A stretch of 64,000 nt of DNA from Bradyrhizobium sp. CCGUVB4N (GCF_024199945.1 NZ_JANADP010000001.1:2108001-2172000); one strand, 5' to 3'; shown: positions 47,579 to 57,688, counted from the stretch's first letter. Numbers and translations are program-made. The notes: a model not told the origin generated them from the letters alone.

Positions 47579-48118
47579 ATGTCAGTAGACGGTGCAGGAT
47601 GGACAGACGAGCGTACTGAACGGCTGAAGTCTCTTTGGGCGGGAGGACTAAGCGCCAGTCAGATCGCTGCCGAGCTTGGCGGCGTCACGCGAAACGCCGT
47701 GATCGGGAAGGTTTACCGTCTCGGTCTTTCTGGCAGTGTGACAACCGAGACGAAACCGCGGGCCCCACTTTCACCCCGTCTCCAGCAATCATCACGGTTT
47801 GGTCCCATGGCCAGCGTTCGGCATCGCGGCAATCTGGCCTTGGTCTCGCCCGAGATCGACTATGTCGACGAGCAGGTAGAGGTCACATCAGAGATCGTGC
47901 CACTGGCCCGATATCTCACTCTGGCAGAGCTTGAGCCGAGTTCATGCCGCTGGCCCATCGGGGATCCGGCCTCGCCGGAGTTTCGGTTTTGCGGTGCGCC
48001 GGCGCTTCCGGGTGAAAGCTATTGCAGGGCGTGTGCGCGCAAGGCCTATCAAACAACGACCCCACGCTCATCCATCTCTGGACAGCGCTTCAACACGGGG
48101 CGTGGGTTCAGGCCATAA
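47579..48118 (+). CDS. GcrA-family cell-cycle regulator
   Basis: 179 residues from the ATG at 47579. The N-terminal GcrA DNA-binding domain is clear: W-T-D-E-R-T-E-R-L-K-S-L-W-A-G-G-L-S-A-S-Q-I-A, then V-T-R-N-A-V-I-G-K-V-Y-R-L-G-L. The C-terminal part has the Cys-containing C-R-W-P-I-G-D-P and F-C-G-A-P-A-L-P-G-E-S-Y-C-R-A-C that contacts the sigma-70 region of RNA polymerase. GcrA activates promoters carrying CcrM-methylated GANTC. A housekeeping gcrA is expected elsewhere, so this is probably an extra accessory copy. The Zur-type operator and outer palindrome lie 55-95 bases before the start. The upstream frame opens at 47531 but the residues there are not family-like. Confidence 0.88.
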   Translation: MSVDGAGWTDERTERLKSLWAGGLSASQIAAELGGVTRNAVIGKVYRLGLSGSVTTETKPRAPLSPRLQQSSRFGPMASVRHRGNLALVSPEIDYVDEQVEVTSEIVPLARYLTLAELEPSSCRWPIGDPASPEFRFCGAPALPGESYCRACARKAYQTTTPRSSISGQRFNTGRGFRP

Positions 48119-48294
48119 GTGGACGTTAGCCCGAGTTCGCGGATTCGCGTTGGAAAATCGCGATTCTGAGATTTTTTCGTGAGCTAAGCGATTGATCTGC
48201 AAGGAGTTGGATCGTCGTTTTCGACCGAAAACGGTTGTAGTGAAGACCTACCCGATTCCCAAGGGCGTGGCGTTGCGCGTAGATTCGCTGCGCC

Positions 48295-48595
48295 ATATTC
48301 CTGCGACGCACCGAGCGAAAGAAGAACGGCAAGGCGCACCACTATTGGAACGTGGTGGAGAACAAGCGGCTCGATGACGGCCGTGTGGTGCAGCGGCATG
48401 TGCTGTATCTCGGCGAGATCAATTCCTCTCAGGCAGCGGCATGGCGCAAGGCGATCGAAGTGTTCGACGAGGACGCCGGCCGCGCACGGACACTGGCGTT
48501 GTTCCCGGAGGATCGCTGTGAAGCGGTGACCGGTGATGCTTCCGTCATTCAGCTTCGCCTGTCGGAGATACAGCTTCGTCGTCCGCGACAATGGG
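48295..48595 (+). pseudogene. IS1634-family transposase, N-terminal fragment
   Basis: F-L-R-R-T-E-R-K-K-N-G-K-A-H-H-Y-W-N-V-V-E-N-K-R through G-R-V-V-Q-R-H-V-L-Y-L-G-E-I-N and L-F-P-E-D is the usual N terminus of IS1634-type transposases. It is cut at R-P-R-Q-W-G by the end of the IS66 element. No second part is seen on the other side. Confidence 0.75.
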
Positions 48596-48626
48596 GTGAG
48601 CGCGGGGATGGGATGAGGTGTCCACC

Positions 48627-49055
48627 ATGAGCGAGGTGGACACCATCGATGATCACTCCAGAAGAACCTTTGAGACTTGAGACGGTCGGCGTGTTGTGCT
48701 GTTGTGCAATGGCCGGCGTCGCTATGATCCGGCCAGCAAACAGCGACCGGTCGAGGCCTGTCTGCAGCCTGGCGTGTCGCTGGCGGGGCTGGCGTTGCAA
48801 CACGGCGTGAACGCGAACCTGCTGCGCAAGTGGGTGGCCAAGCGACAACTTCAGAACGGGGATGACCAGCCGGAGGCGCGGGCGCCGATTGCGCCAGCTT
48901 TTATTCCGGTTTGCGCGACGGAGCGATCCTGTGCAGGGCGGCTGACGGCATCGATGCCCAACGGCGTGACGCTTTCGCTGGAAGGCGGCGACGCGCAGTT
49001 GCTGTCGGCGGTGATTGAAGCGCTGGGGCGTTGCGATGTTCCGACTGGCGTCTGA
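48627..49055 (+). pseudogene. tnpA: IS66 TnpA with an in-frame stop
   Basis: Starts M-S-E-V-D-T-I-D-D-H-S-R-R-T-F-E-T, then TGA at 48678-48680, then continues in frame D-G-R-R-V-V-L-L-C-N-G-R-R-R-Y-D-P-A-S-K-Q-R with the helix-turn-helix H-G-V-N-A-N-L-L-R-K-W. Reinitiation inside is possible, but the full protein is not made. Confidence 0.75.
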
Positions 49056-49389
49056 TCTTCGGGTCTACCTTCACCGCGAACCGATTGACTTCCGGGCGGG
49101 CATCAACAGCCTGGCGATCGTGGTGGAGCAGTCGATGGGGCTGGATCCGTTCCAACGCGCGGTGTTCGCGTTCTGCAATCGTCGCCGCGACCGGATCAAG
49201 CTGCTGATTTATGATCGGTCAGGATTTTGGATGCTGCTGAAGCGGCTGGAGGCCGACAGATTCCACTGGCCCCGAAGTCAGGAGGCGGTGCTGTTGCTGA
49301 CGATGGAGGAGCTGCACTGGCTGCTTGACGGCATCAACATCGCGGCGATGCGTCGTCATCCGGTGCGGCAATATCAGAGCGTGGGCTAA
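49036..49389 (+). CDS. tnpB: IS66 accessory protein TnpB
   Basis: 117 residues from the ATG at 49036, overlapping the end of tnpA. It has the Orf2 family features M-F-R-L-A-S-D-L-R-V-Y-L-H-R-E-P-I-D-F-R-A-G-I, F-C-N-R-R-R-D-R-I-K-L-L-I-Y-D and L-L-D-G-I-N-I. Needed for IS66 transposition; its biochemical role is not settled. Confidence 0.92.
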   Translation: MFRLASDLRVYLHREPIDFRAGINSLAIVVEQSMGLDPFQRAVFAFCNRRRDRIKLLIYDRSGFWMLLKRLEADRFHWPRSQEAVLLLTMEELHWLLDGINIAAMRRHPVRQYQSVG

Positions 49390-49513
49390 GCGAGTTCGAT
49401 GCGGGCGGCGTCATCGGGCTTCGGCATGGCCGTTCTCAGATGACCCGCCGAAGACATGACGAAGACGTTGGAGCCCGGTTGACGCGGCGGCATGACTTCG
49501 ATTCAAGACTACG

Positions 49514-51085
49514 ATGAGTCGCAAGCCCACGACGCACGAGCTGGAAGCCTTGATCGCGGCGCACGCGGCCGAGATCGCGGCGCTGAAGGCCGAAAACGAG
49601 AAGCTTGCACAACGCGTGCTGCATTTTGAGGAGCAGTTGCGCCTGGAGCGCCTGCGCCGGTATGCGCCGAAGAGCGAAAAGCTCAAGGAGCGCATCTTCA
49701 ACGAAGCCGAGCAGGCCGCCGCTGAAAGCCGGGAGGACGACGATGTCGAGGCGGTCGCCGTGCCGGACACGGGATTGCCGGAGGCTCCAAAGCCGGCGCC
49801 GAAGACACGCGGCCGCAAGCCGCTGCCTGACGATCTGCCGCGCCAACGCGTCGAACATGATCTGGGTGAGGATCAAAAGGACTGTCCGTGCTGCCATAAT
49901 CGGATGCATCGGATGGGCGAGACCGTCACCGAGCAGTTGCACGTCGAGGTGAAGGCGTCGGTGCTACAACATGTGCGGTTCAAATATGCCTGCCGCCACT
50001 GCGAGCGCACCGCGCTGAACACCCCGATTGTGACCGCGCCGATGCCGGGTAGCGTCGCCACGCCATCGACGCTGGCGCTGGTGCTCGCCAACAAATACGT
50101 CGACGGCACGCCGCTGTACCGTGTGGCGGACGCGCTGGGGCGCGCCGACGTCAGCATCAGCCGCGGGACGCTGGGCAACTGGGTGATCCGGGCGAGCGAG
50201 TTGCATCTGCATCGGATCTATGACGCGCTACAGCAAAAGCTCAGGTCGCAGCCCCTGGTCCACGGCGACGAAACCTGGGTTCAGGTTCTTAAAGAGGACG
50301 GCCGTGATGCGCAGGCCAAATCCTTCATGTGGGCCTATCGCAGCGGCCAGGACTGCGCGCAGCCGGTCGTGCTGTTCGATTACCAGCCCGGTCGCGGCCA
50401 GGAACATCCTCAGGCCTTCCTGGCCGGCTATCGCGGCTTGTTGATGAGCGACGGCTATGACGCCTGGCGCACGCTGACAGGCGCGACCCATCTCGGCTGT
50501 ATGGCGCATGCGCGCAGGAAATTTACCGATGCGCTCAAGGCCAGGACAAAGCCTGGCGGTCCGCCATTGCAGGCGCTCAGGTTCTTCGAGGCGTTGTATG
50601 AGGTCGAGAGGGTGGCGCGCCAGACGCCGCCCGACGGCGAAACGCGCGCCGCATACACCTTGCGGCTGCGCCAGCAGCATAGCCTGCCGGTATTGGCCGC
50701 CTTCCGGACCTGGCTCGACGACCAGGCGCCGAAGGTCCTACCCGAAAGCTTCACCGGCAAGGCGATCGCCTATGCGCGCAACCAATGGGATTATCTGACC
50801 CGTTACACCAGTGACGGTCTCGCCCCGATCGATAACAATGTTCTGGAGCGCGACATCAGGCCGTTTTGCACCGGACGAAAAAGTTGGCTGTTCAGCGACA
50901 CCGTTGCCGGCGCCAAGGCAAGCGCCGTGACCTACAGTTTGGTGCTGACATGCCGGGCATGCGGCGTCGATCCCTATGCATGGCTACGTCACGCGCTCAC
51001 CGAATTGCCCCAGCGCGCGCCAGACGCTGATATCGAAGACCTGTTGCCGTTCAACTGCATCGCTCAAAAAAACCTGGCCAGCTGA
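49514..51085 (+). CDS. tnpC: IS66 transposase TnpC
   Basis: 523 residues, intact. An N-terminal leucine-zipper-like coiled coil (residues 8-60), a zinc-finger region (C-P-C-C ... C-R-H-C), and a DDE domain with H-G-D-E-T-W-V-Q-V, M-S-D-G-Y-D-A-W, H-A-R-R-K-F and D-N-N-V-L-E-R. The C-terminal IS66 tail is complete. It is the catalytic protein of the element. Confidence 0.95.
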   Translation: MSRKPTTHELEALIAAHAAEIAALKAENEKLAQRVLHFEEQLRLERLRRYAPKSEKLKERIFNEAEQAAAESREDDDVEAVAVPDTGLPEAPKPAPKTRGRKPLPDDLPRQRVEHDLGEDQKDCPCCHNRMHRMGETVTEQLHVEVKASVLQHVRFKYACRHCERTALNTPIVTAPMPGSVATPSTLALVLANKYVDGTPLYRVADALGRADVSISRGTLGNWVIRASELHLHRIYDALQQKLRSQPLVHGDETWVQVLKEDGRDAQAKSFMWAYRSGQDCAQPVVLFDYQPGRGQEHPQAFLAGYRGLLMSDGYDAWRTLTGATHLGCMAHARRKFTDALKARTKPGGPPLQALRFFEALYEVERVARQTPPDGETRAAYTLRLRQQHSLPVLAAFRTWLDDQAPKVLPESFTGKAIAYARNQWDYLTRYTSDGLAPIDNNVLERDIRPFCTGRKSWLFSDTVAGAKASAVTYSLVLTCRACGVDPYAWLRHALTELPQRAPDADIEDLLPFNCIAQKNLAS

Positions 51086-51122
51086 CAACGACAGCGGCTG
51101 ACGGTCGAACGCTCAGGATCAA

Positions 51123-51749
51123 TCAAGCCGTTCCGATGATCCCGCTGGGGCCCGGCGTCACGCAACACCGCGGCCAGCCGCGCGCGCAGCCTGTGCAGCA
51201 AAATGCGCGCTTACAGCCATCGAGCTCCGTCTTGCTGTGGGCGAAAACGTTGTCGATCAGCTCACAGAAGATTAACCAAACTGCATTTCCCAGTTCCTGG
51301 ACATCGGGTCGATTCCGGCAAGAACGCGTCAGGGCTTCTGTAAATCGGTCCGGAAGATCTTCATCGCGAGCGTCTTTATTTATCCGCGCGATCTCTACCA
51401 GTGCAGCATTGCTGCCTCGGCGCAAGTCTGCCATTGATTAGGAAGGCCGGTGCGGACGCACCTCGACATCTTGAGCGAGGTGATCGAAAAACCCCATGCG
51501 ATTGAGATAGCCCATTGTGCCCGCTTCACCTTCCTCGAAATCGAGGCAGACACTTTTCGTCGCCGAGACGAGTTGGTTTGCGAGCGACAGCAGACGAACT
51601 GCCGAGTCGACCATAATCTTGCAGCGTTCGGGGAATTCAAAAGTGACGTGGTTGTTATTCGTGTTGTGAGGCCCGCACGATCGGCCTAACGCCGTCTCAA
51701 ATTGTGATGCGTTGATCCAGTAACTTGGAAAGCGCACCACGCAATTCAC
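51123..51749 (-). pseudogene. HATPase-fold ATP-binding protein, interrupted and truncated
   Basis: The minus-strand frame has an N-terminal part with F-P-E-R-C-K-I-M-V-D-S-A-V-R-L-L-S-L-A-N-Q-L, Y-L-N-R-M-G-F-F-D-H-L, then a TAA at 51438-51440, then M-A-D-L-R-R-G-S-N-A-A-L-V-E-I-A-R-I-N in the same frame. The histidine-kinase-like N-box follows: F-C-E-L-I-D-N-V-F-A-H-S. After that the frame fails and the IS66 element cuts it. Such ATP-binding proteins often work with STAS-like DUF4325 partners; none is seen here. Confidence 0.65.
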
Positions 51750-51973
51750 GCGAAATCCTCACTGAGCGATTCGGGCGATCATTATATGTCTTGGTTGCGG
51801 ATAGGGGTGGCTACAACGTTCGGCCGGTCCCAAGTTTGGGATCCGCCTGACCTAAAATGGCTCGCTCATGCACCCAATAAATAGTGAGTATCTTCAATAA
51901 GATGGACGCATCATTGATATATATCCTTGCGCATTATCTTGACAATCGCAAGGTTTTGTATCATATATGTTCC

Positions 51974-52621
51974 ATGAGGAAGGAACCGCAACGCCAAGAG
52001 GATCGGGCGATCTCGCTTCTCCAAAAGCGGGGCATGATGCGGCTTTCCGAATTCCTCGAGGAAGGGATCACGGCCGCAACCATCTCCAGGATGGAGCAGA
52101 AGGACGCGGTCAACCAACTCAGTCGTGGTCTTTACCAGCTCCCTGACGCACCGCTGGATGGCAACCATTCACTCGCCGTCGCTGCTAAACTCATTCCAAA
52201 TGGTGTCATCTGCTACGACTCCGCGCTCGCCTTCCATGAACTGACCGACCGTATTCCTCCCTACGTATGGATGGCGATCGGTCCCCGCGACTGGCGACCC
52301 AAGATTACGAGTCCTCGTATTCAGATCGCGCGTTTCGGCCTGAAAGAATTCGATAAGGGCGTCGAGCGTCACATGATCGAAGGCGTCTCGGTGCCGATCT
52401 ACACGCCGGCGAAGACGATTGTTGATCTCTTCAAGAGCGGCCAACGTCAAAAGACTTTCTACAACGCGCCCACAGGCCTTGCGCATGCCACGCAAGCAAT
52501 GAAAGACGCGCTCAAGCTACGCAAGGCGACACCGTCCGAAATTGCAAAGTATGCGGTCGAGGCCGGTATTTGGGAGAAAATCGTTCAGCCGCGCCTTGAG
52601 ACGCTGACCATAAATGCGTAA
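51974..52621 (+). CDS. AbiEi-family antitoxin
   Basis: 215 residues from the ATG at 51974. The N terminus (A-I-S-L-L-Q-K-R-G-M-M-R-L-S-E-F) is the AbiEi_4-type wHTH, followed by G-L-Y-Q-L-P-D-A and a C-terminal antitoxin domain. AbiEi represses its own promoter and neutralises the nucleotidyltransferase toxin AbiEii without touching it (type IV system). Its stop overlaps the toxin start by eight bases. It is intact although the toxin is broken. Confidence 0.85.
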   Translation: MRKEPQRQEDRAISLLQKRGMMRLSEFLEEGITAATISRMEQKDAVNQLSRGLYQLPDAPLDGNHSLAVAAKLIPNGVICYDSALAFHELTDRIPPYVWMAIGPRDWRPKITSPRIQIARFGLKEFDKGVERHMIEGVSVPIYTPAKTIVDLFKSGQRQKTFYNAPTGLAHATQAMKDALKLRKATPSEIAKYAVEAGIWEKIVQPRLETLTINA

Positions 52622-53482
52622 GCCGTTGAAGAATGTCGGCGCTTCCGTCCGGGCCCGCCTGCTCACTCTCTCGAAAGAGCGCAACGAGCCGTTTGACCTC
52701 CTGCTCACGCAATATGCGCTTGAACGGCTGCTCTACCGGTTGAGCATCAGCAAGTACAAGGACAAGTTTGTCCTTAAAGGTGCGATGCTCCTACGCCATT
52801 GGCTCGATGATCCGCATCGGCCGACACGCGATCTCGACCTGCTCGGCTTCGGCGAAAGCGATCCGCAACTTACCCTCGGCTATTTTCGGGAAATTGTTCG
52901 GTTCAAGCCGACGACGGCGTCACTTTCGAAATCGACACGCTTGAGGTCGACGCGGTCCGCGATGACTCCGGCTACAGCGGACTACGCCTCAAATGCTATG
53001 CGACGATCGATTGTGCTCGGATACGGATCGTCATCGATATCGGCTATGGCGACGCGACCGAGCCTGGACTCAATGAAATCGAACTTCTGCCGTTGCTCGA
53101 TCAACCGGCCCCCAAGCTTCGCGCCTATCCACCGGAGACGGTCATCGCCGAGAAATTCCAGGCGATGGTCCATCTTGGCCTCGCCAACACGCGTTTGAAG
53201 GACTTCTACGATATCTGGGTACTCTCCCGCACATACGAATTTAAAGATGACCGGCTCGCGCGTGCACTACGCGCGACTTTCGAGCGCAGAAAGACAGAGA
53301 TTCCAACTGTGCGGCCAGATGCGCTCAGCGAGGCGTTCGCGAACGATCCGACCAAGATCCAGCAATGGACTGCCTCCATCCAGGACGTCGCAATCGATCC
53401 CGGCCCTCTAAATGGCGTCGTCGAGACGCTTGCCACTTTCCTGATCCCCCACGCGGAAAAGGCGCGAGACCTGAAAGCCTAG
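52614..53482 (+). pseudogene. AbiEii/AbiGii nucleotidyltransferase toxin, frameshifted
   Basis: The first 94 codons read as the toxin N terminus with the catalytic motif: F-V-L-K-G-A-M-L-L and R-P-T-R-D-L-D-L-L-G-F-G. A one-base deletion near 52895-52905 breaks the frame; continuing one frame over gives V-Q-A-D-D-G-V-T-F-E-I-D, G-L-R-L-K-C-Y-A, I-V-I-D-I-G-Y-G-D and E-K-F-Q-A-M-V-H-L-G, the rest of the toxin to 53482. The toxin would add nucleotides to tRNA or similar RNAs. It cannot be active now. Confidence 0.88.
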
Positions 53483-53974
53483 GAGCTGCTATGGTCAGCC
53501 GGACCAAAGCCGCCGGTATGGATGGTAAGCCCCTTACGACCGCTCTTCATCGATGGTGGCCCTGAGGTCTTGCCGGCTAGCGCGATGGTCATCGGCGAAG
53601 CGGATGGCCTCAGACATCCCACTTTTTCGGTGGGGGGATCCACCGAACCAGCGGCGGATTAGCGGTGACGCAACTCGTCGAATCGAAGGGCACCGTCGTG
53701 ATGAACGACGGATACCTTCCGGCATCGCGACATCCGGACGAGCGCTCGTCTAATCCGTCTCCGGCAGCCTGACCGCACTATCGGGAAATACGCTCAATTT
53801 CAGAAGCAAATCGACCGGCCCAAACAGGTTTGACCTGGAGTTCACGGAGTGAGTGCAGTGGCGCATCGATCCACAAGCATCATGGGAGCGAGACGATGAA
53901 GGCTCTGATGAATCTGCCCTGCAAGTTCACTTGCAAGATCCGTCTAAGCCGCCAGGTCGACCACAGCCGTATCC
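53483..53974. other. no gene recognised
   Basis: Between the toxin remnant and the cyclase gene. Several short frames with no known features. Confidence 0.4.
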
Positions 53975-55222
53975 TCAGAGGCGGAGCTCGCTTCGAGCAT
54001 TTTCGTGCTGATTCCTGATTGCGTCGTCCACCGGCGCTCTCGCTGTGGTATGAGATGCCTTTTGTAGATACTCAATCGTTTCTCCAATGAGAGACATCGA
54101 GAGGCAATTGGTGTCCTTTACAAAAGTGTGCCGGCCAATCCCGGTGGGTACCACTAAGTTGAGTGCGCCATCTCTGTGTTTCTTCGTGGCGTCAAACGCG
54201 CCCTCGACCAGTGATTCGTCCAGTTTTGCATGATAGATTGGCAGCCCCGCGTTGGTGAGCAGGTGAACAATGCGCAGCGCCTCCCGCTCTGTCATCAACG
54301 ACAATCGCGATGCCAGAATTGCGCTGAACGCAATGTCAATTGCGACGGCGAAACCGTGATGCAGTTGGTAACCTGTCGCTGCTTCCAATGGATGGCTCAA
54401 GGTGTGACCAAAGTCGACCGCGCGCTCCAATGTCGCCGTCTCGAAAGGGTTCGCGCTGAGCTGAGTAAGCATTCCCGAAATCGACCGCCTCAGAACGCTC
54501 TTTGCGACGGCCTCTGGCTCTTGAAATCGCGTTCGCGTCAGATCCGTGACCGTCGCCTCAACATCCTCGAACAACGCACTATCACAAACGCACGCAAGCT
54601 TCACGATCTCGGCGATGCCCTGGAGGATGCCATCTTCGCTGAGGGTTCTAAGGAACGTCGGAATGACAGCGACCGCTTTCGGCGGGTAAAAGCAACCGAT
54701 GTAGCTCTTGAGGACGCCAAAGTTGACACCGCCCTTGAGTCCGATGCCCGCGTCCACCTGCCCGATTAGGGTGGTCGGAATCCGCACATGGGATATACCC
54801 CGACGCAGAAGAGACGCGGCGAGACCAACGATGTCGGAGCACACGCCGCCGCCGATCGAAACAAGAACACCGCGGCGATCGATATCCGCTTCTTGGGCCT
54901 GACGACAGACAGCCATGACGGCATCAATAGATTTTGTTGTTTCTGTGCATGCCAGCACGAACACGCGCGGCTCGACGTCTAGCACCGACCAACAAGCGCT
55001 GAGCTGTTGCGAATAAAGGCGATAAACGGTTGGCGTCATAACGACGAGGATACGATGGTCGTTCAGATGAGTCTTTATCCATCGCGTGAAGGAGGCTGAA
55101 GTGACATCCTCAAACAGGTCGACTCCAAAGCGGCAACAGCGGCTCGCTTCAAGCGATAGTTCAAGCGCCGGCGCAGCGACGTCGGGATGTTCAATCGGCG
55201 AAACGGCCGGCGAAGGTTTCAT
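53975..55222 (-). CDS. sugar-phosphate cyclase of the dehydroquinate synthase superfamily
   Basis: 415 residues. The NAD-binding G-G-G-V-C-S-D-I-V-G-L-A-A, then R-I-P-T-T-L-I-G-Q-V-D-A-G-I-G-L-K-G-G-V-N-F, the zinc-ligand E in I-A-E-I-V-K-L, and the His ligands in F-G-H-T-L-S-H-P-L-E and H-G-F-A-V-A-I-D. AroB has D-S-S-V-G-G-K-T-G-I-N at the central position; the D-A-G-I-G-x-K-x-x-V-N-F form and the extra N-terminal 40 residues fit the sedoheptulose-7-phosphate cyclases (EEVS/DDGS-type) of C7-cyclitol and mycosporine pathways. The substrate is inferred from that motif only. No other cyclitol gene is adjacent, except a shikimate kinase fragment 8 kb away. Confidence 0.8.
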   Translation of the reverse strand: MKPSPAVSPIEHPDVAAPALELSLEASRCCRFGVDLFEDVTSASFTRWIKTHLNDHRILVVMTPTVYRLYSQQLSACWSVLDVEPRVFVLACTETTKSIDAVMAVCRQAQEADIDRRGVLVSIGGGVCSDIVGLAASLLRRGISHVRIPTTLIGQVDAGIGLKGGVNFGVLKSYIGCFYPPKAVAVIPTFLRTLSEDGILQGIAEIVKLACVCDSALFEDVEATVTDLTRTRFQEPEAVAKSVLRRSISGMLTQLSANPFETATLERAVDFGHTLSHPLEAATGYQLHHGFAVAIDIAFSAILASRLSLMTEREALRIVHLLTNAGLPIYHAKLDESLVEGAFDATKKHRDGALNLVVPTGIGRHTFVKDTNCLSMSLIGETIEYLQKASHTTARAPVDDAIRNQHENARSELRL

Positions 55223-56137
55223 GTCGATCTCCTAGTAGTCCTCTAACTTGACGATTCTTTCGGTCAGTCGCCCGAGAAATGAGCATTGTCACCAAGGGTT
55301 CTCCGATGGAGGTGCGCTCCGACAGCTGTGAGCGAAGGTGCCTTGGACGCTCCTTGAGGTGGATGTGCCGCGTGATCCGGTGGGTGCCGTCGTTTGGACA
55401 ATCGGCTGTGAATCTGACAAGTTCTCGCGTGCAACCGGAACGTTTCAGTGACCCCAGGGATTGAGTTCGCGCGGATTCCTTGCATGGCTTCGAATGCCGC
55501 CGCGAGCAGGTTGACACGATGTGAGTGTTTTCCAGCCTTGATGAAGGGCCTGGCACCAGCGCCAAGCACACTTCCTGGCGATTGTTTGTCGACACGCAGC
55601 ATGGAGAGATGGAATGGAGAGAAGGTATCAGCTATCACTGTCGGACCTATTGTCGGACAGCAGCCGGACGCCGCCCGACGGCCCCACAGCGTGCATGGTA
55701 CAACAACAGGAGATCGCAGATGTTGGAGATCATTGATGCCGATCTCCAAGTCGCGTAAAATAAAGTCCGTCCAATCAGGCCGCTCCTCAACGACACGCAG
55801 GCGCAACCGAACCTTTTGGATCGGCGGCTGGAGCTACGCTCTGCGACAGAACGACCAAGCGCTACGTCGTGCATAAATCCTGCTTCAGTTAATCAGCTCT
55901 CGAGAGCTTCAGCACCTGCCAGTTTTGGTAGGCGGAGCCCCCAAAGCGGCAAGCGAACCCGATCGTGATGGCCGGGCGCCATGGAAAGTTACCCCCCGTG
56001 GAGGCACCGACCGATGGAACGCCGGCGAGTTGCTCGCCGACGCGCTCAACGGCAGGGTCGCGCAGATCTTCGACACTATCAAGGATGAGCGAGCGGCGCG
56101 TGCTCAAAGAGCTGGCTCCGCAAATTCGGACAGTAGC
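55223..56137. other. no supported gene over about 0.9 kb
   Basis: Upstream of the cyclase. A minus-strand stretch (about 55690-55806) reads W-T-D-F-I-L-R-D-L-E-I-G-I-N-D-L-Q-H-L and may be the remains of a gene that preceded the cyclase, but the following codons lose protein character. No promoter recognised. Confidence 0.35.
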
Positions 56138-56195
56138 TTGAGTGGATTTTCTGCCTGACAGCGGCGAGGATTCTCGCCGCGAATCAGGAGCGAAG

Positions 56196-56501
56196 ATGAC
56201 GAAGAGGAGTCGCCGGACGCATTCTCCGGCATTCAAGGCGAAGGTGGCTTTGGCGGCCGTGAAGGGGGAGAAGACGTTGGCCGAACTGGCGCAACTGTTT
56301 GATGTCCATCCGAACCAGATCACGACCTGGAAGAACCAGCTCCTGGAAGGCGCCGCCGGCGTGTTTGGGCAGGACAAGGGACCGGCCGAGGCGCCGGTCG
56401 ATTTGAAGGCGTTGCATGCCAAAATCGGCGAGTTGGCGTTGGAGAACGATTTTTTGTCCGGCGCGCTCACCAAGGCGGGCCTGCTGAGCGCAAAGCGATG
56501 A
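56196..56501 (+). CDS. IS3-family orfA (HTH protein)
   Basis: 101 residues from the ATG at 56196. H-S-P-A-F-K-A-K-V-A-L-A-A-V, then the helix-turn-helix L-A-E-L-A-Q-L-F-D-V-H-P-N-Q-I-T-T-W-K and a leucine-zipper-like C terminus. The end overlaps orfB by four bases, where programmed frameshifting joins the two in IS3 elements. Confidence 0.93.
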   Translation: MTKRSRRTHSPAFKAKVALAAVKGEKTLAELAQLFDVHPNQITTWKNQLLEGAAGVFGQDKGPAEAPVDLKALHAKIGELALENDFLSGALTKAGLLSAKR

Positions 56502-57688
56502 TCGACCGCGACCATGATCTGCCTGTCGTGCGCCAGGCAAAGGTCCTGAACCTTGCCCGCAGCACGGTCTACTATGAGCCTCGGCCGGTTTCGGCCGAGG
56601 ACCTTGCCTTGATGCGCCGGCTCGATGAGTTGCACCTCGATTATCCCTTCGCAGGGGCGCGCATGCTGCGATCGCTGTTGCGGCGTGAGGGCGTGCAGAT
56701 TGGCCGCCGCCACGTCGCGACGCTGATGAAGCGCATGGGGATCGAGGCGATCTATCGCCGTCCGAACACCAGCAAGCCGGCACCGGGCCACAAGATCTAC
56801 CCGTACCTGTTGCGCGGATTGAAGATCGAACGGGCCGACCAGGCGTGGTCGATGGACATCACCTACATTCCGATGCGGCGTGGCTTCGTCTACCTCGCGG
56901 CGGTCGTTGATGTGTTCAGCCGACGGGTCCTGGCCCATCGCGTATCGATCACGATGGAGGCAGCCTTCTGCGTCGAAGCGCTCCAGGAGGCGTTGACGAA
57001 GCACGGCAGGCCCGAGATCTTCAACACGGATCAGGGCAGCCAGTTCACGAGCGTCGACTTCACCAGCGTGCTGATGGACGCCAAGATCGCTATCAGCATG
57101 GATGGCAAGGGCGCCTGGCGTGACAACGTGTTCGTCGAGCGGCTCTGGCGCACGATCAAATACGAGGAAGTCGTGTGCTGTGAACGTCACTGTTCGAAAT
57201 ATGAACGGTGGCGATGCTTTATCGGAGATGAGGGTAGGCCCCTCGAAGTCGGCTTGCAGGAGCAGGCTTCAAACCGCCACGAGCTGCATTGGTCAAGAGC
57301 CATTGTGGTGAACGTCGATGGAAAAGGCGGAGCAAGACTCCGTCAGGTGAGGTTCAAGGAGACGAACGGAAGTAAACCGCTGATGACGTGTCGAAACGTA
57401 TCAAACGACGTCGAAACCGGGACCCAGACTTCTGTCCCGCGAATAAAGATTGAGGGGAGCCTGTCTACTGCTCAATCGGCGTCCGGCATGGAGGCGGCGT
57501 GACCTTGATCCAGGCTTTGGTAAGGAACTCAGGAACCTGTCGTCCCGATGCCAAGGGAGAAGCTCAAGCGGATGGACTCCGCGAGGGCGAGAGTACCGAT
57601 GCGGGACACAGGGGCGGAGTCGCTCGTAGTAGGGATGAAGGCTCTGTAACGGAGCTGGACCGAAGGGGTGACGTCGCCCGGCTTTATT

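Larger units (their letters stand above)
48596..51116 (+). mobile_element. IS66-family element
   Basis: Left end GTGAGCGCGGGGATGG, right end the reverse complement of CTGAGCGTTCGACCG; both carry TGAGCG, as IS66 ends do. No 8-base target duplication is visible, so the flanks have been rearranged. The element has the three standard genes; tnpA contains a nonsense codon. Confidence 0.75.

Noticed and set aside
53975-55222. aroB (3-dehydroquinate synthase)
   Set aside because: The central motif is D-A-G-I-G rather than D-S-S-V-G-G-K-T-G-I-N, and the protein is longer than AroB.
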